This document shows, one piece after another, positions 23,146-31,953 of a stretch of DNA of 64,000 nt. The notes beneath the pieces were generated by a model. It searched no databases. It saw nothing but the letters and a program-made list of their open reading frames with translations, and was not told where the DNA came from. This DNA is from Dysgonomonas sp. UBA7710. GTDB taxonomy: Bacteria > Bacteroidota > Bacteroidia > Bacteroidales > Dysgonomonadaceae. The DNA lies in assembly GCF_002482385.1 (NCBI RefSeq), contig NZ_DLFW01000024.1, positions 62,001 to 126,000 of the forward strand, given 5' to 3'. Numbering within the stretch: the stretch's first letter is position 1; each line of letters opens with the position of its first letter. Position numbers and translations under genes: made by a program.

Positions 23146-25041
23146 ATGCATATCCGATTAAGAGAGGGGGGCGGTATACTGGATCTGAAACCCGACGCCT
23201 CATTAAATATAACGATGAATAATCCGATGTTGACAGAACAGGGGTCTATGTCACTTCCATTGTCTTTGCCAAACACTGCGGACAATAAAAGATATCTGGG
23301 AGCAATAAATCTGCAATCGGCCTATAAATATCAGCGGAATAGGGATATAACACTAGAGGCCGGTATATTCCAGAAACCGGCATTGTTACGCATGGCTTCC
23401 GGAAGCAAAGATATGGAGGCGACCATTTACCTGGAAGAATCTCCTATGTATGCCCGTATGAAAGAAATGGATATGGATCAGGCATTCGATATCACGGTTC
23501 CCGCCTCGTCTTTTTATGTCCCCGGCACGTTCGGTAGCGACCTGGATATGATGATCAAATATATGGAACTGGTGATGGTAGGAAATCTTCAACATCCCCA
23601 CTTTTGCCTGTTTCCCGTAGCTACGGATTACTATACTCAAACAGTAACCATATCAGGAGAAAACAGGGAATTTACTTTTCATCAGTTGCTGAATGAACAA
23701 ATGTCGTCTACTTCCAGTGCGGGCATTACCGACACCGATATGAATAATGTAGAATATTATATGCTTGCCGGACGCAATGCGCGTCAATATCGCGAAGGCG
23801 ACAGGCTTATTAATGTACCCGTAGGATATGGCATAACCCCATTTCTAAAGCAGTCATATGTACTGCGTCGTATATTTGCGTTTTTCGGCTACGACCTGGA
23901 AGAATCTATTTTCGATACGGATCCGGAAATGCAAAAGATAGCTGTGTTGAATAATACCGCCGATGCTATATGTGCATCGCAGCTCAGATATTCCCATTTG
24001 GTGCCATCTGTAAAAATCAGCGATTATTTGCAGTCTGTGCGTGATGACTATGGATGTGAGTTTTTTATATCTCCTGATCATAAATCTGTGATAGTAAGAT
24101 TCTGGAACGATATACTGGACAATAAGGATTATAAATTGTTGGATTCGAAGTTAGACGGAATACCTATAGTTAATCTATCCGATTCAAAATTAATAAAACT
24201 TACCGCTAGCCGCTCGATAGAGTTTTCTGATATCAACTTTGATACTCTGAATAAGTTCCAATCCGGACTGGAGGTTTTATATGAAATAGCCAGCTTTTCA
24301 CAGGCGGCTATGGATGGATATTATTTTGTCCGCAGTTACGGACAGATATGGGAACGACGCTCAAACGGATCAAATGTGACATGGAAATATCATTCGCAAT
24401 ATTTGTTTGACTTTTATATAGATAAACCCGATTCCGTAGATGATGATTATGACAGTCGCGATAGTAAACGGGATATAATCCCGTACATCACAGCATATCC
24501 CCGTTATACAGGAGCTGCTTCAGCCGGTAATTTTGGACTTCAGTTGCAAATGCCTTTTATTGGCAAGCGCAGACATTTGAATACATCTGTAAAAACCAGC
24601 AATAAGGACGCCAGTGGCAATGATATATATCTGGATAATAGTAGTGATACTAATAAATGTCCTATAATGACGGCTTTTTATCGTGGCCGAAATACCAACA
24701 CTACTATAAGCGATAATCCATTGAAGGTGTACGGGAACATATTTAGATTCAATTCTTCAGGTATTGTCTTTTCCGGAGGGTTCAATTTAGTTTTCGGAGG
24801 TCTTAACGGACTGTATTCTAAATTCTGGGCAAAGTATGCGGCAGTAATACGCGATTCATTCAATGTAGTGAAATTGCCTTTGCATTTTGATCTGACCGAT
24901 ATACAGAACTTCCGCTTCGATAACATTTATATGATAGAGAACCAGCCTTTGTTACCGGAAAAGCTATCGTTTTCTATCGATAGGAATAATAAAGTCACAG
25001 TCAGTGAAGCCCAGTTCCGTACCATTAAGTTGTATCTATAG
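23146..25041 (+). CDS. Distal tail or baseplate-hub protein candidate
   Basis: The 631-residue beta-rich protein follows the tape measure gene, where siphophages keep distal-tail and hub proteins. The start GGGILDLKPDASLNITMNNP and the DNKRYLGAINL segment are of a type I associate with Bacteroidetes phage tail proteins. No enzymatic motif is visible. It ends just before a late motif (25,054). Confidence 0.55.
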   Translation: MHIRLREGGGILDLKPDASLNITMNNPMLTEQGSMSLPLSLPNTADNKRYLGAINLQSAYKYQRNRDITLEAGIFQKPALLRMASGSKDMEATIYLEESPMYARMKEMDMDQAFDITVPASSFYVPGTFGSDLDMMIKYMELVMVGNLQHPHFCLFPVATDYYTQTVTISGENREFTFHQLLNEQMSSTSSAGITDTDMNNVEYYMLAGRNARQYREGDRLINVPVGYGITPFLKQSYVLRRIFAFFGYDLEESIFDTDPEMQKIAVLNNTADAICASQLRYSHLVPSVKISDYLQSVRDDYGCEFFISPDHKSVIVRFWNDILDNKDYKLLDSKLDGIPIVNLSDSKLIKLTASRSIEFSDINFDTLNKFQSGLEVLYEIASFSQAAMDGYYFVRSYGQIWERRSNGSNVTWKYHSQYLFDFYIDKPDSVDDDYDSRDSKRDIIPYITAYPRYTGAASAGNFGLQLQMPFIGKRRHLNTSVKTSNKDASGNDIYLDNSSDTNKCPIMTAFYRGRNTNTTISDNPLKVYGNIFRFNSSGIVFSGGFNLVFGGLNGLYSKFWAKYAAVIRDSFNVVKLPLHFDLTDIQNFRFDNIYMIENQPLLPEKLSFSIDRNNKVTVSEAQFRTIKLYL

Positions 25042-25053
25042 CTATTTTCCTGT

Positions 25054-25070
25054 GTTTTTTTTGTCCTTTC
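25054..25070 (+). promoter_or_regulatory. Late motif GTTTTTTTTGTCCTTTC, copy 3
   Basis: GTCCTTT begins at 25,063, 48 bp before the holin ATG. It precedes the lysis and tail-fibre block. Confidence 0.5.
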
Positions 25071-25110
25071 TCCCCATACTATAAGCATGTAGTTTTGAAA
25101 CAAAAACAAC

Positions 25111-25650
25111 ATGAATTTCTTAATGAAGCTATTGTCCAGTTATGACTATAAAACTCTCAAAGAGTTATTTGAGTCTATGTTTCCCAGTTGGAAGTATCAC
25201 CTCCAAAACCTGTCATTGTTAGTGTCCGGTGTGTCGGGTCTGCTTAGTTATTTATTTGGTTTTGGCCCTGTATTGGGAATAGCTATGTTTCTGGCTGTGC
25301 TGACGGAAATAATAACAGGATTGAAAGCTTCGGGTAAGCAGGGGCAAAACTTCCAAAGCTTCCGTTTTTCCCGATGCGTTTTCAAGTTGGCATTATGGGC
25401 GATACTGTTTTTCGTTATCCATCAGTTCGAAAACGAATATGCGGGCCGTACCCATGTATTCGATATGATTGCTTTCCTGTTCTTTAAACTCGTCTTCCTT
25501 GGTGCTATGTCTATGTTTCTGGTGGAGCATCTGACTTCTATACTGGAAAATAAAGCAATAATAGACGAAAAGCCCAAAACCTATTTTATTGAATTTATAC
25601 AGGATACATGGAAAGGTATGCTTAACACATTAAAAGACCGGATAAAATGA
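25111..25650 (+). CDS. Phage holin (holin_4 type)
   Basis: The 179-residue protein has membrane spans near 35-55, 58-75, 90-107 and 115-135. The segment LAVLTEIITGLKASGKQGQNF, with its short basic loop after the second span, is characteristic of the phage_holin_4 family. It overlaps the amidase start by ATGA (25647-25650), a normal lysis cassette arrangement. It would make the inner-membrane hole that starts lysis. Confidence 0.8.
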   Translation: MNFLMKLLSSYDYKTLKELFESMFPSWKYHLQNLSLLVSGVSGLLSYLFGFGPVLGIAMFLAVLTEIITGLKASGKQGQNFQSFRFSRCVFKLALWAILFFVIHQFENEYAGRTHVFDMIAFLFFKLVFLGAMSMFLVEHLTSILENKAIIDEKPKTYFIEFIQDTWKGMLNTLKDRIK

Positions 25651-26267
25651 AAAATTTACTTGTTATACTGGATCCTGCCCATGGTGAAGAAATATCCGGA
25701 AAGCGTTCTCCCGATGGACGCCATCGTGAATATAAGTGGAGCCGTGAACGCCTGAGAGTAATAGAGCACTTATTGCAGGTTCATGGCTATACCGTTGTGT
25801 GGACAAATACGACGGATCGGGAAATAGGCTTGACGAAACGTCAAAATATCGGTACGCAGCTTGCTAAACAACATCCCGGACTTGTGCCGTTATTTATATC
25901 GCTTCATAACGACGCATCAGGCGTTACCCCTGAATGGAGACAGGCAAACGGTGTTAGCGTATGGACATCTAAAGGCCGGACCACTTCCGACATATTCGCC
26001 GATTTCTTCATACAGCGAATATCTGAATGGATGTCAACTGTAAACCGCCGGATATATTCCCCGGCATATCTGGACCGTGATTTTGAGAGTGACTTCACCG
26101 TGCTGATGGGCGATTACCCCGCTCTCTTGATAGAGTGCGGATTTCAGGATAACAAAGAAGATGTCGCCCGGTTGGAAGATCCGCGGTTCTGCAAACAGGT
26201 TGAAGACTGGATCGTAGATTCAATCGAGGATTGCAATAATTATGTCAGTCGAAAAGTGAAGAAATGA
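25647..26267 (+). CDS. Endolysin: N-acetylmuramoyl-L-alanine amidase (Amidase_3)
   Basis: The 206-residue enzyme has the Amidase_3 zinc site: H12 in LDPAHG, E28 in REYKW and H87 in SLHND, with catalytic E163 in LIECGF. It cuts the bond between muramic acid and L-Ala in peptidoglycan. There is no signal peptide, so release depends on the holin upstream. The gene is coupled to the holin (ATGA) and to the spanin gene (ATGA at 26264-26267). Confidence 0.9.
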   Translation: MKNLLVILDPAHGEEISGKRSPDGRHREYKWSRERLRVIEHLLQVHGYTVVWTNTTDREIGLTKRQNIGTQLAKQHPGLVPLFISLHNDASGVTPEWRQANGVSVWTSKGRTTSDIFADFFIQRISEWMSTVNRRIYSPAYLDRDFESDFTVLMGDYPALLIECGFQDNKEDVARLEDPRFCKQVEDWIVDSIEDCNNYVSRKVKK

Positions 26268-26746
26268 AGTATGGACTATACATATTACTTCTTGCTGTTT
26301 TTGTTGCTTGTCGCAGCAACAGGACTATGGATCGTACAACTGAAAGTAAATCGGTTGCAGAGGAAACAAATACAGTCTCTCAGAATGACAGTACAAGAAC
26401 TACAACAGAGCAACGCGACTCTACGTCGACAGTCACTAACGTATCCCTGTATGCAAAAACAACCTTCTTCGGAGATTCAGGAAGAATATCAGCAGTACGT
26501 GAAGAATGGTGGAACGCAGAGTCTTCTGGGGTGGCTGTACGATCGGGACGAACATCTGAGGTACATGTGACGGACCGTAAGGAGGCATCGCATAAAAAGA
26601 TGAAACAAAATACGTTCGATACCATAAAGGAAGCTGTGAAGACGGATTCCCGGATGATACAGGGTGTGGAGTGGCTTTATGTGATATCAGGCATTGCTGT
26701 ATTTCTCGCATTAGCTTTCTTTTTATTTAAAAAATTCAGAAAATGA
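26264..26746 (+). CDS. Spanin candidate of the unimolecular (u-spanin) type
   Basis: The 160-residue protein starts with a lipoprotein signal (YILLLAVFVAC, lipid Cys at 16), has a long Ser/Thr/Glu-rich periplasmic part (18-110) and ends with a membrane span (about 138-156) and basic tail KKFRK. An outer-membrane lipid anchor plus a C-terminal inner-membrane span is the build of T1 gp11-type u-spanins. Position after holin and amidase agrees. A second ORF in the +1 frame (26,271) overlaps its first 300 bases, complicating the picture. Confidence 0.65.
   Translation: MKYGLYILLLAVFVACRSNRTMDRTTESKSVAEETNTVSQNDSTRTTTEQRDSTSTVTNVSLYAKTTFFGDSGRISAVREEWWNAESSGVAVRSGRTSEVHVTDRKEASHKKMKQNTFDTIKEAVKTDSRMIQGVEWLYVISGIAVFLALAFFLFKKFRK
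26271..26570 (+). CDS. Overlapping i-spanin-like protein (membrane span plus coiled coil)
   Basis: In another frame, starting 7 bases after the u-spanin ATG, this ORF gives 99 residues: a membrane span (6-22, FLLFLLLVAATGLW), then a basic coiled coil (KVNRLQRKQIQSLRMTVQEL) and a plausible globular end (SLLGWLYDRDEHLRYM). This is an Rz-type inner-membrane spanin. Overlapping spanin pairs are common in phages, but usually the lipoprotein lies inside the Rz gene; here the larger gene already carries both anchors. Both frames look protein-like, so I keep both. Confidence 0.5.
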   Translation: MDYTYYFLLFLLLVAATGLWIVQLKVNRLQRKQIQSLRMTVQELQQSNATLRRQSLTYPCMQKQPSSEIQEEYQQYVKNGGTQSLLGWLYDRDEHLRYM

Positions 26747-26964
26747 GTGTCGTAGTAAGTTGTGAAGATATTGCCGGAATAGAAGCCCTGGAGGCAATCT
26801 ATAATTCTATTTATGCAGGAGAAAGTAATCCTCCTGTCCCGTTCTATAAATTTATAATAGATAATACCGCCGAAAGGTCTGCTTTTTTAGAGCAGTATTG
26901 CGATTATAGTTATGTGAAGGCTGGGTCTACTGTTGTTCTGAAAATAAAGCCAAAAATTCAATAA
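26743..26964 (+). CDS. Small phage protein of unknown function
   Basis: A 73-residue protein coupled by ATGA to the spanin gene and by one base to the next gene. Text such as CEDIAGIEALEAIYNSIYAG and YVKAGSTVVLKIKPK suggests a short alpha/beta fold. Probably a small tail or fibre accessory by position. No family recognised. Confidence 0.5.
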   Translation: MSVVVSCEDIAGIEALEAIYNSIYAGESNPPVPFYKFIIDNTAERSAFLEQYCDYSYVKAGSTVVLKIKPKIQ

Positions 26965-28166
26965 TGGTTACAGCTGTCACATATCCGAATGAGAACTGCT
27001 TTATAGGCAATCCGATGCTTGTAGGCATAACCGCCAATAGTGCCGACGAAGTTACGCTGACTCTCAAAATCAACGGACAACCGGATGTAACGCTTTCTCT
27101 TTTTCCGTATTCACAGTCCGGTGTTTATAAAGGGGCGTTTTATTTGTCAGGTCTGTTAGAGGCTGCATTTAAAGATATTTATATTCCTCAAGGCTCGATC
27201 ATATCCGATATAGAAGACTTTACAGTGTCTTATACGGTGGAAGTCGGCGGATATTCGGGTGCATCGTTTACCGGAACTGCTTTCTGGGGTGGTGTTGACA
27301 ATACTAACTATTCCCGGCTAAAACGCTGGGGATGGGATATGTTTATATACAGGCTGAAAAATTACACCCGGCAGTTTTTGTTTACAACCAGGACAAACTC
27401 GGTTCATCTCAGGTTGAGAGAAACCGAATTGTATCCTTTTATTTTTATCCATCCGGGTACACCTGTATCTTTCGTGACTTCTAATGGGCGTGTAATTATT
27501 CCTGAGGTGTTCCCTGAAGGTACAGTTTGTGTTATGGATATCTACGAACTAAGAGCCACATTCAAGAGCCTGTATAGTGAATTGCCGTCTTTTTTTGCAG
27601 TTCAGGTAGATGGAGAGACAGTATTTGATATCACATTGCTTCCCGGTAGTTTTTCAGAAGAAGTTTATACGCTCAGGTTCAAAAATTCGCTTGGCGGCTA
27701 TGAAGATATAGAAGTGACCGGAAAAGCCCTGCGCACATATGAGATGTCGGAGGAAAATACGTGGCAATCACAAAATCAGGATAATTATTTTGAGGAACAC
27801 CGAGACAGGGTTGTATCTAAAGAGGGGCTTACTGTTCATACAGGCTATAAATCACAGGATGAACATGCTTTCATCCTCGATATGGTAAAAAGCAATGAAA
27901 TATATCTGATATATAAGAAAGATGTAAGTCAAATGCTATATAGATGCCATGTATCGGTTGAAAATTACGAGTATCTACAAGTAATAAGAGAGCCTAATTC
28001 CATTCAGTTAAAAATAAGGTTTGTAACGGAAGAAAAATTTGTTTCTCCGGAAATAGATTTGACTTTGAGTACTGGCCTCTATGAAAATATAACGAGACCG
28101 GGTGCTCCTCAATGGAGAGGTGACGGTTTTATACATGGTGGTGATAATATGTTGTACGGACAATAA
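26964..28166 (+). CDS. Tail or baseplate protein of unknown family
   Basis: The 400-residue protein is beta-rich throughout (FIGNPMLVGITANSADEVTL, then YSGASFTGTAFWGG). The final 100 residues include GYKSQDEHAFILDMVKSNEIY. It precedes the fibre-esterase gene by 12 bp and looks like a tail-tip or fibre-attachment protein. No motif allows a firmer call. Confidence 0.5.
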   Translation: MVTAVTYPNENCFIGNPMLVGITANSADEVTLTLKINGQPDVTLSLFPYSQSGVYKGAFYLSGLLEAAFKDIYIPQGSIISDIEDFTVSYTVEVGGYSGASFTGTAFWGGVDNTNYSRLKRWGWDMFIYRLKNYTRQFLFTTRTNSVHLRLRETELYPFIFIHPGTPVSFVTSNGRVIIPEVFPEGTVCVMDIYELRATFKSLYSELPSFFAVQVDGETVFDITLLPGSFSEEVYTLRFKNSLGGYEDIEVTGKALRTYEMSEENTWQSQNQDNYFEEHRDRVVSKEGLTVHTGYKSQDEHAFILDMVKSNEIYLIYKKDVSQMLYRCHVSVENYEYLQVIREPNSIQLKIRFVTEEKFVSPEIDLTLSTGLYENITRPGAPQWRGDGFIHGGDNMLYGQ

Positions 28167-28178
28167 AAATAAAAGATT

Positions 28179-30434
28179 ATGCTATTAACAAATGAATTTG
28201 AAAGTTCTATGGAACTTGAGCCAATATATTCAACAACCGATCCGGATGGTAACCCGGCTACAGTGGGAGAAGAGGCTGCCAGAATACTGAGGGATAATTT
28301 TACAAAGGTTGAAAAAGGTATTAACTCTATAACTGACGAATCTCTTTTGAAAACAACAGTGTTAGATATAACAACCCTTAATCTGTATACCCGTATCTTA
28401 TCATCCTGCATCAGATCAATTACTCTAGAAGGTTTCGACACATCTAAGGTTTGGAAGATACTGGCTTTCGGCTATCACTACACTGAAAATAACTTTGTTT
28501 TTGTTGTGTGTGATTCCGCTAATGAATCCGATATGGTTAGTATCTCATCAAATAATTATACAGCTACCGACGATGTGTTGATAGGCACGGACGGAGTACG
28601 TAACGTATATGTCAGATTAGATGCACTTAACTTAACAAGTTATATAGCTGAACATGGATCACTCCAAATAGCCAACATAACCATTGAAAACGGAAAACTG
28701 AAAAGGAGCTGCTTAATAGAGAATGCTGAAAAAGAGAATGCAACGCAAAGGCAGGTATATGCAGGTAATATACAGTTAAAAATACCATCAACTGATAATG
28801 CATGGCTGTCAATAGCAACCAAGGGATGGGCTTTCGGGTATCTACCTGATAAAACAATGGGAATTTCATCAATAGATATGTACCTTTCTATTATCAGCGC
28901 AACTCAAAGAATAGTACTGAATGTATATACACGTCCCATAAGCGATGCAGCAGCTACCCATTATCCTAGTTTTGGAAACGACAAACTACTGTTTACAAAG
29001 AGTTATAATTTTTTAGAAACAACCGGAGCATGGTTAAGTTTCCCTTTCGATACCATTAACGCAAGCCCTGATTATATATATCTATTTGCAGTTACAGCTA
29101 TTAACGCTGACGGGACATTCGGGCAAATAGGATCAGGCAGGGACGTAAAAACTGCATATGCCGGAAGACCTGTATATGAACATGGTTGGTACTATCAGAC
29201 ATCAGGTACAGTCAGTACCATTGCATCGAGTGCTAATCAATTTATTTCACGTGCTGTTGCAAGATTAGGCGATGTTAAACTGCTTTCTAACAGGATAGAC
29301 AGTGTACAGGTAAAATCAAATGTTATAACTAATTCAACTAATTTATATGACTCTACAAAACTAGGCTTTCAATCAGCTGACTATGGATTGCATAATTGGC
29401 AGCTTGTAGATGGCGTGTTAAGTAACACAGGTGTAGGATTTACGACGGCTTATGTCGAGTTCAACAAAATATATGCACTGAATAAACGTACAGCAGCTTA
29501 TCGAATCACATACAAGGATAATGCTGTAATATATGTTGGTTCCCGCTTCCTGTATGGTAATGGAACGATATTTAAAATAACACAGACACAACTATCCATC
29601 GGGCTTAAGCATATATCAGGCGGTTACACGAATTATAATACAATCAATATGCCTGCGGGGTTCTCGCTGGTAAATGGCAGACAGTATATTATTTATCAAA
29701 TAAAGGATAATGATATTAACCGCCTGATAATACGCGATGCCCTTACCGGCCGATCGGCTGAAATATCAGCTAATGTCTACGATTATGCATGGAGAGAAAC
29801 TGGGAGACAGCACGGATTATATACGCTATCAGTAGAATCTGGCAATATAGACTTATTGTCGTTACAAGTGTTGTCTAACGTGTCAAACCCTCTGATAATG
29901 ATATATGGAGATTCGATTACGGATGCTCAATACCCAGCTTTACTGAATGTCTATAACGGCTATGCGCAACGTATTATTTCAATGTTAGGAGACAAAGGTT
30001 TGACTTCCGGTATCGGAGGCACAACAATAGATGCTATATTCGACAGGATAGAAAACGAAGTGCCATTCCTGAAGCCTAAATATATAATGGTTACAATTGG
30101 AACAAATCAAGGAAATACAGCCGAAAAGTTAAGGCAATTGGTTGATTATATTATAGCACAGGGTGCAATACCTATTTTAAATAATATACCGTGCAATAAT
30201 TTTGCTGTAAATCAAACCACACATAACCCATTGTTAGCACAGATAAGAAATGAATACAAGATAAAAGGATGTTTGTTTGATATACCTACATCCCTTAATT
30301 ATGACGGCTTAGATGTAAACCCTGATAAGTTTGTGATTGATGATCCTGATTGGCGTGTACATCCTAATCCTATCGGTATGGAAGAAATGGCGGACAGGGT
30401 ATTTGTAGATGTGCCGGAATTATTGATAAAATAA
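28179..30434 (+). CDS. Tail fibre or receptor-binding protein with C-terminal SGNH esterase domain
   Basis: The 751-residue protein begins with a short acidic part including TTDPDGNPATVGEEAARIL, a virion-attachment type of start, followed by beta-sandwich segments (about 150-550). The C-terminus is an SGNH/GDSL hydrolase: block I GDSIT with S579, block II GIGGTT, block III IGTN with N643, and block V DWRVHP with H728 (D724 nearby). The expected role is deacetylation or deesterification of surface glycans during adsorption. It is the last rightward phage gene, convergent with the integrase gene 20 bp away, and so a hot spot for exchange. Confidence 0.7.
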   Translation: MLLTNEFESSMELEPIYSTTDPDGNPATVGEEAARILRDNFTKVEKGINSITDESLLKTTVLDITTLNLYTRILSSCIRSITLEGFDTSKVWKILAFGYHYTENNFVFVVCDSANESDMVSISSNNYTATDDVLIGTDGVRNVYVRLDALNLTSYIAEHGSLQIANITIENGKLKRSCLIENAEKENATQRQVYAGNIQLKIPSTDNAWLSIATKGWAFGYLPDKTMGISSIDMYLSIISATQRIVLNVYTRPISDAAATHYPSFGNDKLLFTKSYNFLETTGAWLSFPFDTINASPDYIYLFAVTAINADGTFGQIGSGRDVKTAYAGRPVYEHGWYYQTSGTVSTIASSANQFISRAVARLGDVKLLSNRIDSVQVKSNVITNSTNLYDSTKLGFQSADYGLHNWQLVDGVLSNTGVGFTTAYVEFNKIYALNKRTAAYRITYKDNAVIYVGSRFLYGNGTIFKITQTQLSIGLKHISGGYTNYNTINMPAGFSLVNGRQYIIYQIKDNDINRLIIRDALTGRSAEISANVYDYAWRETGRQHGLYTLSVESGNIDLLSLQVLSNVSNPLIMIYGDSITDAQYPALLNVYNGYAQRIISMLGDKGLTSGIGGTTIDAIFDRIENEVPFLKPKYIMVTIGTNQGNTAEKLRQLVDYIIAQGAIPILNNIPCNNFAVNQTTHNPLLAQIRNEYKIKGCLFDIPTSLNYDGLDVNPDKFVIDDPDWRVHPNPIGMEEMADRVFVDVPELLIK

Positions 30435-30454
30435 TTAATTTACATTGCTGTCAT

Positions 30455-31669
30455 TTAAAATATTCCTTCATGTTTCTTTATTGTCTGATTTGCTTCCAAT
30501 ATTTCTTTAGGAGTGTATTTGTTCGTAATCTCTATACTTGAATGTCTGGCCTGGTCTCTTACGGCCAGAACATTCACCCTGTCTCTCAACATACTTGTAA
30601 TACCCGTGTCTTTTAGTGAATAAAACTGATAGCTTACAGGGAACTTTAGTTTCTTCCTAACCTGTAATGCCCAATAGTCTGTAAACTGCTTCTCATATTT
30701 CCTTTCGGCTCCCGGTTTGAATCTATCAGAGAACAAATAAAATTTGCCGGGATAATCAAAAATTTTCAATTCGATCATCAGGTGTATTATTTTCTCCGGT
30801 AATGTAACGATCTCACCTTTCCTGTTTTTAGAATGGTCTCCTGTTATATATAGTGTTTGCCTGGATACAGATATATCTGATATCCTGATAAAACTCATTT
30901 CTTTTCGCCGGACAAAGCCATAGTGCATAATATAACAAGCCAAAAGAAAATGTTTGTTGGTTTCATATAAATAATTATATAAACGGATAATATCTTTTTC
31001 GTCTATGGTTTTCCTTATCTTCTTGGCTCTGCTTTTGTTTATTGAAGTTATTCCTTCCGAAGGTTTTACTTTGCAATACTGGTGATTAACCAGAAACTGA
31101 CTGAAATTACTGGCAAAAACCAGATAGTTATTGCGTGTTACTACAGACCGTTTCAAGTCTTCATATACATAATCGAGGAAGTCCGTTATTAGATTTCTGT
31201 CGAATTGGTATATATAAGTAATAGGGGATGACCTTTGTTTATTCCAGTTCTCAATATTACGTAACTGGGAACAATATGATCTGTGTGTATCTTCCCTAAG
31301 TACTCCATCATTCAATAATTTTTGTATATACCTTCTGTAATGGGTACAGGCATCTTCGAAAGTAGTGTATGATTTACCATTTTCAGATTCTATCCATGGA
31401 TTCCATCCTTTTTCAAGTTTTTCGATCAGACGTTTTATGAGTCCGTCTGCATATTTCCGTCTTTGTACGATTTTTTCTACATGGTTTATGCGAATCCGTT
31501 TCCTGCACATGCTATCCTTAGCCGGATTGTAAGCATAGAATACTACATACCAGTCTTTACCTGTTACTAACTTCGGATATGTAAATTGCTTGATTTTCCG
31601 TAGCGGATCCTTTGTATTTGAATCTTGCAATGATGTCATTTTTTTTGAGTTTTTAAAATGGTTCGACAT
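30455..31669 (-). CDS. int: Tyrosine-recombinase integrase of the prophage
   Basis: The 404-residue protein has an N-terminal arm-binding part, a SAM-like core-binding part (about 105-215) and the catalytic domain. R254 (VRRKE), H376 (ARHSS) and the nucleophile Y385 (NKYT) are in place, but the HxxR box reads Y350-S-L-K353, so both residues differ from the textbook set. Such variants occur in Bacteroidetes integrases as far as I recall, and the enzyme is probably active. It is transcribed toward the phage interior from 88 bp beyond the 3' end of tRNA-fMet, as expected of an att-adjacent integrase. An internal Met at residue 11 is an alternative start. Confidence 0.9.
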   Translation of the reverse strand: MSNHFKNSKKMTSLQDSNTKDPLRKIKQFTYPKLVTGKDWYVVFYAYNPAKDSMCRKRIRINHVEKIVQRRKYADGLIKRLIEKLEKGWNPWIESENGKSYTTFEDACTHYRRYIQKLLNDGVLREDTHRSYCSQLRNIENWNKQRSSPITYIYQFDRNLITDFLDYVYEDLKRSVVTRNNYLVFASNFSQFLVNHQYCKVKPSEGITSINKSRAKKIRKTIDEKDIIRLYNYLYETNKHFLLACYIMHYGFVRRKEMSFIRISDISVSRQTLYITGDHSKNRKGEIVTLPEKIIHLMIELKIFDYPGKFYLFSDRFKPGAERKYEKQFTDYWALQVRKKLKFPVSYQFYSLKDTGITSMLRDRVNVLAVRDQARHSSIEITNKYTPKEILEANQTIKKHEGIF

Positions 31670-31721
31670 TTTATTGACTCTGACGCGCTACTGCCCATGT
31701 GTGGAGGGTATAAAATAAAGA

Positions 31722-31744
31722 AAAGCCTTTATTATAAAGGCTTT
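31722..31744 (-). terminator. Terminator of the tRNA-fMet transcript
   Basis: AAAGCCTTTA and TAAAGGCTTT pair perfectly over 10 bp around TTA; on the minus strand a T-rich stretch (TTTTCTTTATTTTA) follows. It lies between the tRNA 3' end and the integrase start. Confidence 0.65.
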
Positions 31745-31757
31745 CCGCTTATTCTAG

Positions 31758-31780
31758 TTGCGGAGACCGGATTCGAACCG
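31758..31780. other. Probable attachment site (tRNA-fMet 3' end)
   Basis: The integrase gene abuts this end, and tyrosine integrases commonly use tRNA 3' halves so that the phage copy restores the gene. The core limits cannot be set because the other attachment copy lies left of the window. Confidence 0.45.
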
Positions 31781-31829
31781 ATGACCTCCAGGTTATGAGC
31801 CTGGCGAGCTACCACTGCTCCACCCCGCG
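31758..31829 (-). tRNA. Initiator tRNA-fMet (anticodon CAU)
   Basis: The minus strand folds as a full cloverleaf: acceptor CGCGGGG with CTCCGCA, D-stem GAGC/GCTC, anticodon stem CCAGG/CCTGG with loop CTCATAA, T-arm with TTCGAAT. C1 faces A72 unpaired and the D-stem has A11-U24, both hallmarks of bacterial initiators. The anticodon stem has A29-U41 rather than the third G-C pair usual in initiators. CCA is not encoded (discriminator A at 31758, then CTA). Confidence 0.95.
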
Positions 31830-31841
31830 ATATTGTGAGTG

Positions 31842-31873
31842 CAAAAGTATGCATTTTATTATAACACTCCAAA
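31842..31873 (-). promoter_or_regulatory. Promoter of tRNA-fMet
   Basis: On the minus strand TACTTTTG (31842-31849) and TTTG (31870-31873) stand 20 bp apart, a full-consensus Bacteroidetes promoter ending 12 bp before the tRNA 5' end. Confidence 0.7.
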
Positions 31874-31953
31874 TAAAAATGGCATTAATAAATAAAAAAC
31901 TTTTGCGATTAATGCTACTATCTGATTAGGAATAGATTAGCGATAGACATTTT

